64,000 nucleotides of DNA from Bradyrhizobium sp. LTSP849 (GTDB lineage Bacteria; Pseudomonadota; Alphaproteobacteria; Rhizobiales; Xanthobacteraceae). Under the pieces are notes generated by a model that saw only the letters and a list, made by a program, of their open reading frames with translations, searched no databases and was not told the origin of the DNA. Made by a program: the position numbers and the translations under genes. Shown here in pieces: positions 16,344 to 24,995 of the stretch. How positions within the stretch are numbered: the first letter of the stretch is position 1; the number at the start of each line of letters is the position of its first letter. The stretch covers positions 62,001 to 126,000 of the forward strand of contig NZ_JYMR01000056.1 of the NCBI RefSeq assembly GCF_000938255.1. Reading direction: 5' to 3'.

Positions 16344-17474
16344 ATGTGGAGTAGCTTTCGTTATCGCAGGCTGGATTGGGCAATCGCTGTTCTAATTTCC
16401 TTCATTTTGGTCGGTTGCGCTGCCAGACCTGGCCCAGAGGTGCTGACGCCCGTGGCTGCCTCGTCTGGCGAAAAGGCGCTGCAGATCTATGTGGCGACCA
16501 CGCGTGCGCGCGAGAGTTCGTCGGGGAACGTGTTCACCGCGAACCAGGCCAATGCGCTCAACTTTGCAAAGTTTGTCGTCTCGGTGCCGCCCAATCACAG
16601 GTCAGGCAATGTTGAAATGCCGACCGCAACCCCCGATCCACGGAGCAGCTTTGCTGTGGTGGATCAGGCCGTGATGAGCGAAGCCGATTTTCGCAAAGCC
16701 GTCGCTCCGCAAGGCGATACTCGGAGAAAAAAGCACAAAGCCTTCGTTTTCGTGCACGGGTTCAATAGCAACTTCCAGGAGTCGCTGTTCCGACTCGCCC
16801 AATTGCAGGCGGACATCAAAATCGACGGGATTCCGATCCTGTTCTCCTGGCCATCGCAAGGTCAGGTAGCTGCCTATGAAACAGACAAACAATCGGCAAG
16901 CTATTCTCGCGACTATCTGATGGCTTTACTAGAAATGTTAAGCAGCAGCTCCGAGGTCGGAGACATTGTAGTGGTTGCCCACAGCATGGGTGCTATGTTG
17001 ACAGTTGACGCTCTGCGCCAGCTTCGTATCGAAGGCAAAGACCGAGTGATCGCCAGGCTAGGCCGTGTTGTGCTGGCGGCGCCCGACATCAACGCGGAAA
17101 CGTTCCGTGCTCAGGTACAAGCCATCGGTCCGCTCAAGCCACCTTTGTTGGTTCTAGTTTCCAAGGATGATGGTGCGCTTCGACTGTCCAGTTTTCTTGA
17201 CGGTGGCATTGCGCGTGCTGGTGATATCAACGTAGACGATCCCGTTGTGCGGGCGGCCGCCCTGACGGAAAGAGTTCAAATCGTCGACATTTCGAGGCTC
17301 GCAAAGCACGACGATCTGGGGCACGACCAGTTCGTCAGTGTTGCTGTACTTTATTCACGATTGCACGACCAAGCCACGCGTTACCGCTACACGGCTGGCA
17401 CATTCACCTTTGCGGATGATCATGAGACGTTCTTGCGGCCGATTGACATCGGAAATCAGGTGGCTGCGCAATGA
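16344..17474 (+). CDS. Alpha/beta-hydrolase lipoprotein (DUF900 family)
   Basis: A 376-residue predicted lipoprotein. The N-terminal hydrophobic segment ends in lipobox LVGC (Cys25), after which the mature part begins. The alpha/beta-hydrolase core shows FVHGFNSNF (oxyanion region), SWPSQG and nucleophile elbow AHSMG (Ser214), the pattern of DUF900 esterase/lipase-like proteins. Other in-frame starts are an ATG at 16326 and a GTG at 16311; ATG 16344 best fits the signal peptide length. Probably anchored at the periplasmic face of the inner or outer membrane. The substrate is unknown. Confidence 0.87.
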   Translation: MWSSFRYRRLDWAIAVLISFILVGCAARPGPEVLTPVAASSGEKALQIYVATTRARESSSGNVFTANQANALNFAKFVVSVPPNHRSGNVEMPTATPDPRSSFAVVDQAVMSEADFRKAVAPQGDTRRKKHKAFVFVHGFNSNFQESLFRLAQLQADIKIDGIPILFSWPSQGQVAAYETDKQSASYSRDYLMALLEMLSSSSEVGDIVVVAHSMGAMLTVDALRQLRIEGKDRVIARLGRVVLAAPDINAETFRAQVQAIGPLKPPLLVLVSKDDGALRLSSFLDGGIARAGDINVDDPVVRAAALTERVQIVDISRLAKHDDLGHDQFVSVAVLYSRLHDQATRYRYTAGTFTFADDHETFLRPIDIGNQVAAQ

Positions 17475-17631
17475 CGGCTTGCAAGCCCACAGACGGGGCC
17501 CGTTGATTTCGTCGATGCGGGCAACAACCGGAGCAACCAGTCATTTCTTCCAGATCACTAATCGCTTCGATTGCACTCGCTCGTCTCGAGCATAACTCTC
17601 GCGCTACCGTAAGGATAAAGACCAGATTAAT

Positions 17632-18288
17632 TCAGTTGCCGCTCTTTTTCCTTTTACGCGGCGCTCCAGTTTTGAGCTTCGCTGCCAGATAGAGGCGGTT
17701 CATCAATCTGAGTTCGTCCGGTGCGCCAAGGCTGGTAGGTGCTTCCTTGTTGGCCATGCCTACCATCGTCTTCATGTTGTTCAGAACGACGGCGGCGACG
17801 TCGTCGGCCAGATTGTCATCGAGATCGGGCGCACAGACAGTTAGCGCCGTTCTAACGCCAGTGAGCGCCTGGGCTCGGAAACGTTGACGGACGACCGTCC
17901 AGTCGGCTCGGAACTCAAGGAATGCCGTCACGGCTTGCGCTTGCGGATGGAGTTTCACAAAGAGATCGATGAGGGCGTCGGCGAGCTCCTCGGGCGTGAT
18001 CACCGCAGCCCGCGCGTGGATCGCGTCATATTCTGCCTGCAGGATTTCAGCGTATCGCTGCATGAGAGCATCGCCCACTGCCTCTTTGCTCGGGAAGAAG
18101 CGGTAGAGCGAACCTATCCTTGCATCGGCCCGCGCCGCGATCTCCGCCATGGTGGCGGCCTCGTATCCCCGTTCCTGAATCACGGCCGCCGCCGCTTGCA
18201 TCAAGTCCGCGACGCGTTGGCGGCCGACATCCCGCTGAGGTTCCAGCGACCGTCGATTGGGGCTTGACGAATTTGAGGATTTGCTCAA
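17632..18288 (-). CDS. TetR-family transcriptional repressor (TTG start)
   Basis: A 218-residue TetR regulator: N-terminal HTH (about 20-65: DLMQAAAAVIQERGYEAATM, ARADARIGSLYRFFPSKEAV) and a C-terminal ligand/dimer domain. The open frame runs further upstream with no ATG. I choose TTG 18288 because AGGA lies seven bases before it and the length becomes typical of TetR. Two matched palindromes (18272-18289 and 18301-18318) overlap this start, so autorepression and control of the divergent isochorismatase-AbrB operon are likely. The C-terminus is Lys/Arg-rich (PRKRKKSGN). Confidence 0.88.
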   Translation of the reverse strand: MSKSSNSSSPNRRSLEPQRDVGRQRVADLMQAAAAVIQERGYEAATMAEIAARADARIGSLYRFFPSKEAVGDALMQRYAEILQAEYDAIHARAAVITPEELADALIDLFVKLHPQAQAVTAFLEFRADWTVVRQRFRAQALTGVRTALTVCAPDLDDNLADDVAAVVLNNMKTMVGMANKEAPTSLGAPDELRLMNRLYLAAKLKTGAPRKRKKSGN

Positions 18289-18289
18289 A
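18272..18289. promoter_or_regulatory. TetR-type operator palindrome 1
   Basis: TTTGAG-N6-CTCAAA, a perfect inverted repeat. It overlaps the TTG start of the leftward TetR gene. The same pattern recurs 29 bp away, as expected for paired TetR operators. Confidence 0.7.
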
Positions 18290-18300
18290 TAGTAATCCTG

Positions 18301-18318
18301 CTTGAGTATGTCCTCAAA
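18301..18318. promoter_or_regulatory. TetR-type operator palindrome 2
   Basis: CTTGAG-N6-CTCAAA, the same half-sites and 6-bp spacing as the first palindrome with one mismatch. It lies between the divergent TetR and isochorismatase genes, 72 bp before the isochorismatase start. Confidence 0.65.
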
Positions 18319-18389
18319 TATATAGCGGAACCGCTCCGCGTTGGGCAACAGGCGAAGACAACAAATCTCGAACTCGAAAGGACACTCCG

Positions 18390-18959
18390 ATGATAATTCT
18401 TCCCGCCGCTTCGACTGCATTGATCTTGATCGATTTGCAGAAGGGCATCGTCGGAATGCCAACGGCTCCTTATTCTGGCGAAGCGGTGCTCGCCAAAGGA
18501 AAAGAGTTGGCTCGGCGCTTCCGGGCCGCTCGGGCACCGGTCATGCTCGTCAATGTCGCCTTCGCTCTCGATTTCAGCGACGCCCTGAAGATGCCGGTCG
18601 ATCGCCCACCGGCGTTGCCACCCGGCGGCTTGCCGGAAGGTTGGACCGAGCTGGCCGACGGCCTGGCCGAACCGTCCGATCTGACAATCACAAAGCGCCA
18701 ATGGGGTGCATTCCATGGCACCGAATTGGATCTGCAACTCCGCCGCCGCGGAGTGACCTCGGTGGTGATCGGCGGGATAGCAACCAATATGGGCGTGGAG
18801 TCGACCGCCCGGGCGGCGCATGAACACGGCTATGCCGTTGTATTGCCCGAGGACGCCGCCGCAGGCCGGTCGGCCGAGATGCATAGTTTCGCGTTCGAGC
18901 AGATTTTCCCGATGCTGGGTCGTGTGGCGAAAGCCGACGATATCGAGTTGCAGAGGTGA
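18390..18959 (+). CDS. Isochorismatase-family hydrolase
   Basis: A 189-residue isochorismatase-like enzyme. Catalytic Asp15 lies in LILIDLQKG and Lys102 in TITKRQWGAF. The position normally holding the nucleophilic Cys of the amidase members is Gly135 in GGIATNMGVEST. Known isochorismatases also lack this Cys, so an ether-hydrolase or non-amidase role is more likely than a nicotinamidase-type one; that is inference. ATG has AGGA seven bases upstream. It overlaps the AbrB transporter gene by four bases (GTGA), indicating an operon, and is divergent from the TetR repressor. Confidence 0.88.
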   Translation: MIILPAASTALILIDLQKGIVGMPTAPYSGEAVLAKGKELARRFRAARAPVMLVNVAFALDFSDALKMPVDRPPALPPGGLPEGWTELADGLAEPSDLTITKRQWGAFHGTELDLQLRRRGVTSVVIGGIATNMGVESTARAAHEHGYAVVLPEDAAAGRSAEMHSFAFEQIFPMLGRVAKADDIELQR

Positions 18960-20080
18960 GCGAGCCGTCGGCGAAACGGGCTCTCCCGCTGCAACGCTTA
19001 TCCACGGCGGAACGTTGGGTTGTGCTCATCGCACTATCCGCCGTGGCGGCGGCAGTCCTCCAGTGCGCCCGGCTCCCGGCCGCTGCGATGCTCGGGCCGC
19101 TCGCGGCTGCCGCGCTGGTGCAGGCCTCGGGTGGCGCAGTAAGAGTTCCGCGCGTCCTGCTCATAGCAGCGCAGGCGATCATGGGTTGTCTCGTCGCCCG
19201 CTCGATCACCTCTTCGATCGTCGGAGGCTTCATCATTCATTGGCCTCTGTTCCTCGGCGTTGTGGCGCTGTCGATCATCGCGAGCGCGGGAGTTGGCTGG
19301 GTCATGAGTCGCTTTCGCGTCATTCCTGGCACGACCGCGGTATGGGGCATGCTTCCAGGAGGCGCTCCGGTAATGATGTTGATGGCTGAGGCTTATGGCG
19401 CCGATTTTCGGCTCGTCGCCTTCATGCAGTATCTGCGCGTCGTAATGGTGGCGGCCGTAGCCTCCCTGGTTTCGCTGATATTCGTCCCCAGTGGCGGTGG
19501 CCGCTTCTCCAGCGGCTATTTCCCGCCGATCAGCCTGCTGGACCTTACGGCGACGGCAATTCTTGCTGTGATCGGCGGTAGCATCGGTCTCGGCCTGCGG
19601 ATACCGGCCGGCGCGCTTCTTGGTCCGCTGGTGCTCGGAGCGGTGCTCAACGTGTTCGGCTGGGTGAACATCGAGCTGCCCCCTGTCGTCCTTGTCGCCA
19701 GCTTCGCGCTCATTGGCTGGAATATTGGATTGCGATTCACCCAAGACGTTCTGGCCGCTGCGGCCCGGGCTCTTCCTCAGTGTCTGGTGGCCATCGTACT
19801 GCTGATGGCGTTTTGCGGCATACTCGCTGGGACGCTGACAGCTTTCTTCCACATTGACCCACTTACCGCCTACCTCGCCACCAGCCCCGGTGGCGTCGAC
19901 GCTGCCGCGATCATCGCTGCCTCTACCAAAGTAGACACACCCTTCGTCATGGCCATGCAAACTGTCAGGATGATCGTGCTGTTGCTCGTTGGTCCTCATA
20001 TAGCGCGATGGATGGCGAGCACGCTTGAGCCGCGAGCCCCGAACTCCGAGCCAGCCGCGCCACTGGACCAAGGTGACTGA
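18956..20080 (+). CDS. AbrB-family membrane protein (putative transporter)
   Basis: A 374-residue polytopic inner-membrane protein with about ten hydrophobic helices. The internal duplication typical of the AbrB/AmoA-associated (DUF989-type) family is visible, with GLY/PRO-rich turns such as LPGGAPVMMLMAEAYGADFR in the first half and ATSPGGVDAAAIIAAS in the second. GTG start overlaps the upstream stop. The family's substrate is not established, and older databases misname it ammonia monooxygenase. Shared operon and TetR control with the isochorismatase suggest efflux or uptake of that enzyme's substrate or product. Confidence 0.88.
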   Translation: MSEPSAKRALPLQRLSTAERWVVLIALSAVAAAVLQCARLPAAAMLGPLAAAALVQASGGAVRVPRVLLIAAQAIMGCLVARSITSSIVGGFIIHWPLFLGVVALSIIASAGVGWVMSRFRVIPGTTAVWGMLPGGAPVMMLMAEAYGADFRLVAFMQYLRVVMVAAVASLVSLIFVPSGGGRFSSGYFPPISLLDLTATAILAVIGGSIGLGLRIPAGALLGPLVLGAVLNVFGWVNIELPPVVLVASFALIGWNIGLRFTQDVLAAAARALPQCLVAIVLLMAFCGILAGTLTAFFHIDPLTAYLATSPGGVDAAAIIAASTKVDTPFVMAMQTVRMIVLLLVGPHIARWMASTLEPRAPNSEPAAPLDQGD

Positions 20081-20098
20081 ATCAGCAGGAGGATAGCC

Positions 20099-20341
20099 AT
20101 GGCGGACGGTCTCCATAGAAATCTGCGTTTGGGTTCTTTTGAGCTTTCAGGCGAAGAGAGAGCGCTTCGGCGCGAAGGTGTGATGCTGCCCCTTGGTAGC
20201 GGGGCGCTCGACATCCCAATCTATCTTGCCGAGCCTCCGGGCGAGTCAATGGCAAAGCAGGAACTGCTTGATCGCGTCTGGTCAGTCAGATCAGGGAGCT
20301 ACAAAATGCGGACCAGCTGTTTGGCCCCCTCGAGCGATTGA
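20099..20341 (+). pseudogene. Truncated winged-helix regulator remnant
   Basis: An 80-residue frame with a strong AGGAGG site and ATG. Residues 6-62 are the N-terminal part of an OmpR-type winged helix (LRLGSFELSGEERALRREG, ending AKQELLDRVW), clearly related to the regulator at 3241. The recognition helix and everything after it are missing: after VW the sequence switches to the duplicated upstream region of the AraC gene. It looks like a relic cut by the AraC duplication. A short peptide may still be made. Confidence 0.7.
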
Positions 20342-20348
20342 TTGGGTC

Positions 20349-21329
20349 ATGACCGAGGCTTTTGGACAACGGCTTGGTGAGAGATTTCGAGTCGGGAACG
20401 CACCAGCGATCGTCAGCGGAGCATTGCGTACAGGTGATATCGCGGTCACGGAAATTCGATGCGATAATCCGCTGCCGGAGATGACCGGTCCGATTCAGCG
20501 TGAAGATGCGTTTGTCGTCGGTTTGAAACTCCGTGATTTTCCCGCTCACAAATATTGGGAGGATGGCCGACTGACGCCAGTGTGCGACTTGCGGGCTGGC
20601 GAGAGTTGTCTCCATGACCTGAAACGGGCTCCCACCGTTCTCCTCGATCAGCCCTATCACACTTTGGTATTCTATCTGCCGCGCGCGGCGCTTGACGCGA
20701 TCGCTGACGAGGCCAACGCGCCGCGAATTCGCGATCTGAGCTATCAGCCCGGTGCGGGCGTCAACGACGTCACGATTTCCGGCCTGGGACGCTTGCTGCT
20801 GCCCGCCCTCAGCCATCCGGACCAAGCTAACCCTTTGTTTATCGACCACGTCTTGCTGGCGGTCGGGGTGCATGTCGCTCAGACCTATGGAGGCATGCGG
20901 CCAATGTCGCGGCTGACCCGGGGTGGGCTCGCGCCATGGCAGGAGCGACGCGCGAAGGATATTCTGCGCGCCAACATCAAGCGCCGTGTGACGCTCAAGG
21001 AGGTGGCGCGAGAGTGCGGCATGTCAGTGGGCTATTTTTCGCACGCCTTTCGTCGCACGCTGGGAGTGGCGCCGCACAAATGGCTCACTGAGCAGCGCAT
21101 CGAGCTATCCAAGGAAAAGCTGCGCGATAACGGGATGTCGCTATCGGATGTGGCCGCGGAGTGCGGCTTCAGCGACCAAAGCCACCTCACGCGAATTTTC
21201 AGACAGGCGGTTGGCGTAAGTCCGGGCGCGTGGCGTCGGGTTCTCAGGACCGTTCAAGAAAGCGGATCGGGCAATATCGAGCGCGATCCCAGTGATCCGA
21301 ATGATCCAACGGCAGGCCCGCGCGCATAG
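20349..21329 (+). CDS. AraC-family transcriptional regulator (paralogue 2)
   Basis: A 326-residue paralogue of the gene at 15390, highly similar along about 300 residues, including the double HTH (VTLKEVARECGMSVGYFSHA; SLSDVAAECGFSDQSHLTRI; VGVSPGAWRR). It differs by a C-terminal extension of about 25 residues (ERDPSDPNDPTAGPRA at the end), created where the two copies diverge. ATG 20349 gives the same MTEAFGQRLGERF start as its twin. Such duplicated pairs may have divided targets. It could control the catabolic run that begins 400 bp downstream, but this is only positional. Confidence 0.9.
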   Translation: MTEAFGQRLGERFRVGNAPAIVSGALRTGDIAVTEIRCDNPLPEMTGPIQREDAFVVGLKLRDFPAHKYWEDGRLTPVCDLRAGESCLHDLKRAPTVLLDQPYHTLVFYLPRAALDAIADEANAPRIRDLSYQPGAGVNDVTISGLGRLLLPALSHPDQANPLFIDHVLLAVGVHVAQTYGGMRPMSRLTRGGLAPWQERRAKDILRANIKRRVTLKEVARECGMSVGYFSHAFRRTLGVAPHKWLTEQRIELSKEKLRDNGMSLSDVAAECGFSDQSHLTRIFRQAVGVSPGAWRRVLRTVQESGSGNIERDPSDPNDPTAGPRA

Positions 21330-21739
21330 GCCGGGCGCCTCATCGACCTGGATGCGACCCTGCTGGTGGGCTCGCAACAGTTCGAACCAGCCCATGATAT
21401 AGACAAGTAAGCCCTCGAAAAAGATCTCCAGAGCCGCGAGAGGACGTTACTCGCGACCGGCAAAGAGGCCGATTGGTGCGCCCCCAATCAACGCTGAGCG
21501 GGAGTTCGCGGTTGTTGGACCGTGGCGCTAGAATTCCGCCAACGGTCGCGCGAACCGTTTCAACTGCTGCACTCGACCCGGTTCGCGATTGCTCTTAGAG
21601 CGTCGTGTTCTTCAGAAGTGAAGTTGGAAGCAGAACCGTTCCAGAGACGACAGTCTGATCAAAGATAATCATCGGCCTGCGCGGCATGATCACGATCGAG
21701 CTTTGAGTTAGCACGATCCCGATCGCAAAGAGGTACGAC
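21330..21739. other. 410-bp intergenic region before the catabolic run
   Basis: No credible gene. It should hold the promoter for the long co-directional cluster starting at 21740. I do not see a sigma-54 type -24/-12 pair or a terminator hairpin with a T run. The repeated ACGATC elements near 21690-21725 are weak and not called. Confidence 0.4.
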
Positions 21740-22669
21740 ATGTCGAGGCCGCTACTGAAATCGTCTCAAGACGCTGTTGCGAGGGCGGCTATCCAACGCC
21801 TTTTTGTTCTTGAGCTGAATGCCGGCCGCATTCACTCGATGAATACCGATGGCTCCGACCGTCAGACCATCGTGTCGGGTTGCCATTTACCCGACGGCAT
21901 CGTCGTCGACGTTGACGCTGGCCATATCTACTGGACCAACATGGGCATCCCGAGCCTGAACGACGGCTCGGTCGAGCGGGCCGACATCGACGGCAAGAAC
22001 CGCAAGACAATCGTCGCGCAAGGAGATACCCACAGCCCGAAGCAGATCATCCTCGATAAGAAGGCTGGCAAGCTCTATTGGTGCGACCGCGAGGGCATGC
22101 GCGTCATGCGCTGCAATCTCGACGGCACCAAGCTGGAGACGCTCATCGAAGCAGGCCGTGGCGAGGCTGACAGCCGTGATGCGACACGCTGGTGCGTTGG
22201 GCTGACGATCGACCCGAAGTTTGGACATCTCTACTGGAGCCAGAAAGGCCCAGACAATGCCGGGCTCGGCCGTATCTTCCGCGCCAATGTCGAAATCCCC
22301 GCCGGCCATACCGTAGCCACCCGGTCCGACATCGAGATCTTCTACGACGGCCTGCCGGAGCCGATCGATCTCGAGCTCGACCACAAGAATCGGATCCTCT
22401 ACTGGACCGACCGCGGTGACCCTCCGCGCGGCAACACGGTGAACCGGGCCTCGATCGACGACAAGCCTGTCGAGCCGGAGATCGTGATGACCCACCTCAT
22501 GGAGGGGATCGGTATCGCGCTCGACGTTCCAAACGACCGCATGTTCGTTACCGATTTCGCCGGCTCAGTTTTCTCCGCACGGCTCGATGGATCCAGTGAA
22601 AAAAATGTCCTCGAAGCCCAGGGCAACCTCACCGGCATCGCATATGCCGAAATACCGAAGGTGAAGTGA
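21740..22669 (+). CDS. YWTD-type beta-propeller protein
   Basis: A 309-residue protein with repeated YWTD-like blades: IYWTNMG, LYWCDREG, LYWSQKG and LYWTDRGD, each followed by a DG.N or LDG turn, as in the LDL-receptor YWTD six-bladed propeller. No signal peptide is visible, so it is probably cytoplasmic. Bacterial members near acyl-CoA genes have no firmly known role; a lactonase or regulatory/scaffold function are both possible. The next gene starts one base after its stop, so it is the first gene of the operon. Confidence 0.82.
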   Translation: MSRPLLKSSQDAVARAAIQRLFVLELNAGRIHSMNTDGSDRQTIVSGCHLPDGIVVDVDAGHIYWTNMGIPSLNDGSVERADIDGKNRKTIVAQGDTHSPKQIILDKKAGKLYWCDREGMRVMRCNLDGTKLETLIEAGRGEADSRDATRWCVGLTIDPKFGHLYWSQKGPDNAGLGRIFRANVEIPAGHTVATRSDIEIFYDGLPEPIDLELDHKNRILYWTDRGDPPRGNTVNRASIDDKPVEPEIVMTHLMEGIGIALDVPNDRMFVTDFAGSVFSARLDGSSEKNVLEAQGNLTGIAYAEIPKVK

Positions 22670-22670
22670 C

Positions 22671-23648
22671 ATGTCGCAAAACAAGCCTATTCGTCGAGTT
22701 GCCATCATCGGCACGGGTGTCATCGGCGCAAGCTGGGCCTCACTCTTCCTTGCCAAAGGCCTTGACGTAGTGGCGACAGACGTTGCGCCGGGCGCGGAAG
22801 CGGCATTGAAGCGCTTTGTCGCCGCGGCCTGGCCGGCACTGCGGCGGCTTGGCCTCGCACCCGGCGCTTCCCAGAACAGGCTGGGATTCACCGCGGCCCT
22901 GCCGGATGCTGTCAAGGATGCCGATCTGGTCCAGGAAAACGGACCTGAGAAGATCGAGTTCAAGAAAACGCTCTATCGTCAGCTGGATGAATTACTGCAT
23001 CCCAGCGTCATCATCGCCTCAAGTTCGTCGGGCTTGACGATGAGCGAGATCCAGTCGGCGTGCGAGATGCATCCTGAACGCTGCGTGATCGGCCATCCGT
23101 TCAATCCTCCCCACTTGATCCCGCTGGTTGAGATAGTCGGCGGGGCAAAGACCTCGGAAGCCACGATCCGGCGCGCAGCAGAATTCTACACCTCGATCGG
23201 GCAACGGACGGTGCGCGTCAACAAGGAGATGCCTGGCCACGTCGCCAACCGCCTGCAGGCCGCACTGGCACGCGAGGTCTACTACCTTGTCGCCGAGGGT
23301 GTCGTGAGCGCCGCCGACGTCGACACCGCCCTGTCTTGGGGCCCGGGCCTGCGCTGGGGCATCATGGGCAACATGATGCTCAACCACCTCGGCGGCGGTC
23401 CGGGCGGCATCGAGCACTTCTTCCAGCAGTTCGCCGGCCCGATGACAGCTTGGTGGAAGACCCTCGGCTCGCCGGCGCTAACGCCGGACGTGCAAAAGAC
23501 GCTCATCGACAGCGTCCATGCCGAGGTCGGATCGCGTTCGATCGACGAACTCGCAGCGGAACGCGATGAAGTCTTGCTCGGGTTGCTTGAGTTACGCAAC
23601 AGGGTTGCCGAGTCGAGCCAAGCGAAAGTGACGGCGACAGTCGCCTGA
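22671..23648 (+). CDS. 3-hydroxyacyl-CoA dehydrogenase-type enzyme
   Basis: A 325-residue NAD-dependent 3-hydroxyacyl-CoA dehydrogenase family enzyme. The N-terminal Rossmann fold shows AIIGTGVIGASWASLFL; catalytic-region motifs are SSSSGLTMSEI and IGHPFNPPHLIPLVEIVGG (His and Pro-Asn-Pro region); a C-terminal helical dimerisation domain follows. The size and the GHPFNPPHL pattern also match L-carnitine dehydrogenase and lambda-crystallin-like members, so the substrate may be a 3-hydroxy acid and not a CoA thioester. It sits between the propeller and the acyl-CoA dehydrogenase in a beta-oxidation-like operon. Confidence 0.9.
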   Translation: MSQNKPIRRVAIIGTGVIGASWASLFLAKGLDVVATDVAPGAEAALKRFVAAAWPALRRLGLAPGASQNRLGFTAALPDAVKDADLVQENGPEKIEFKKTLYRQLDELLHPSVIIASSSSGLTMSEIQSACEMHPERCVIGHPFNPPHLIPLVEIVGGAKTSEATIRRAAEFYTSIGQRTVRVNKEMPGHVANRLQAALAREVYYLVAEGVVSAADVDTALSWGPGLRWGIMGNMMLNHLGGGPGGIEHFFQQFAGPMTAWWKTLGSPALTPDVQKTLIDSVHAEVGSRSIDELAAERDEVLLGLLELRNRVAESSQAKVTATVA

Positions 23649-23725
23649 GACCAGGCGCCGCGGCGAGATCAATCATAAATCCTTCGACTATTCCGATTTT
23701 CAACCCACAGCATCAGGAGTACCAA

Positions 23726-24946
23726 ATGTCCACCACAACCGCAGCAAGCAAGACCTTCGCGTCGAAGCCGGTCCCCCTACCGAACGCCGACTTCTATCAG
23801 CTGATCGAGATGCTCACGCCCGAGGAGAAAGCGGTCGTCACAAGAGTGCGGACCTATATGCAGACCAAGGTCCAGCCGATCATCAACAAGTACTGGTCCG
23901 ATGACGCGTTTCCGTTCGAACTGCTGCCTTCGTTCAAGGAAATCGGCATCGGCGGGCTCGGCTACGAGGGTTACGGCTGCGCCGGCGGCAGCCAGAAACT
24001 GTACGGCTTCGTCACGATGGAGATCGCGCGCGTCGACGCGTCGATCTGCACGTTCTGGGGCGTCCACAGCGGCTTGGCGATGGGCTCGATCTATCTCGAT
24101 GGCTCCGAGGAGCAGAAGCAGAAATGGCTGCCGCAAATGGCCCGTTACGAAAAGATCGGGTGTTTCGGGTTGACCGAGCCGCTGGTTGGTTCGGGAGCGA
24201 GCGGCGGGCTGACCACGACCGCCAAGCGCGAGGGCGACGCCTGGATTCTCAATGGCCAGAAGCGGTGGATCGGGAATTCGACTTGGTGCGACGTTTCGAT
24301 CATCTGGGCGCGGGATCTGGCGGACAATCAGGTCAAGGGCTTTATCGTCGAGAACAAGTCGACGCCAGGCTTCAGCGTCGAGAAGATCGAGCACAAGATT
24401 GCGCTCAAGGTGGTCCAGAACGGACAGATCACCCTCAAGGACGTACGTGTGCCCGAAGCGAACCGCCTGCAGGGTGGCAATTCATTCCGCGATACCGCAC
24501 GCGTGCTCCGGATGACGCGGTACATGGTCGGTTGGGCGTCGACCGGAATCCAGATGGGCGCATTCGAAGCAACCCTCAAATACGCCCAGGAACGACTGCA
24601 ATTCGGCAAGCCGATCGCGTCGTTCCAGATGATTCAGGATCTGCTCGCAAAGATGCTCGCCAATCTGACCGCGTGCCAGTGCTTGATGCTCCGGCTGGCG
24701 CAGCTCGATGACGAAGGCAAGCTCGACGATCATCATGCGGCGCTGGCGAAGGCGTTCTGTACGGCGAAATCGCGCGAGACGGTCGCATGGGGCCGCGAGA
24801 TCCTGGGCGGCAACGGCATCGTTGCCGACTACAACCTCGCGCGCTTTTTCGCCGATGCCGAGGCGCTGTACTCCTACGAGGGCACCTATCAGATGCAAAA
24901 TCTGATCGTCGGCAAAGCGATCACCGGCCACGGCGCCTTCGTGTGA
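23726..24946 (+). CDS. Acyl-CoA dehydrogenase (glutaryl-CoA dehydrogenase-like)
   Basis: A 406-residue flavoprotein that would introduce an alpha,beta double bond into an acyl-CoA. Typical motifs are GCFGLTEPLVGSGASG (FAD/substrate loop), WILNGQKRWIGN, and REILGGNGI. The catalytic base Glu385 lies in SYEGTYQMQNLIVG near the C-terminus. Overall pattern resembles the glutaryl-CoA dehydrogenase/ACX4 branch. Electrons would go to ETF. The gene lies in the same direction as the hydroxyacyl-CoA dehydrogenase and enoyl-CoA hydratase. The chain length accepted is unknown. Confidence 0.93.
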   Translation: MSTTTAASKTFASKPVPLPNADFYQLIEMLTPEEKAVVTRVRTYMQTKVQPIINKYWSDDAFPFELLPSFKEIGIGGLGYEGYGCAGGSQKLYGFVTMEIARVDASICTFWGVHSGLAMGSIYLDGSEEQKQKWLPQMARYEKIGCFGLTEPLVGSGASGGLTTTAKREGDAWILNGQKRWIGNSTWCDVSIIWARDLADNQVKGFIVENKSTPGFSVEKIEHKIALKVVQNGQITLKDVRVPEANRLQGGNSFRDTARVLRMTRYMVGWASTGIQMGAFEATLKYAQERLQFGKPIASFQMIQDLLAKMLANLTACQCLMLRLAQLDDEGKLDDHHAALAKAFCTAKSRETVAWGREILGGNGIVADYNLARFFADAEALYSYEGTYQMQNLIVGKAITGHGAFV

Positions 24947-24954
24947 CATTCCAG

Positions 24955-24978
24955 CGGCCGGCGCTCGGAGGCCGGCCG
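24955..24978. other. Intercistronic hairpin
   Basis: Perfect 8-bp stem CGGCCGGC / GCCGGCCG with an 8-nt loop between the acyl-CoA dehydrogenase and enoyl-CoA hydratase genes, without a T run. More likely an mRNA processing or stability element than a terminator. Confidence 0.5.
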
Positions 24979-24995
24979 TCCCCGGTCAAGGAGAC

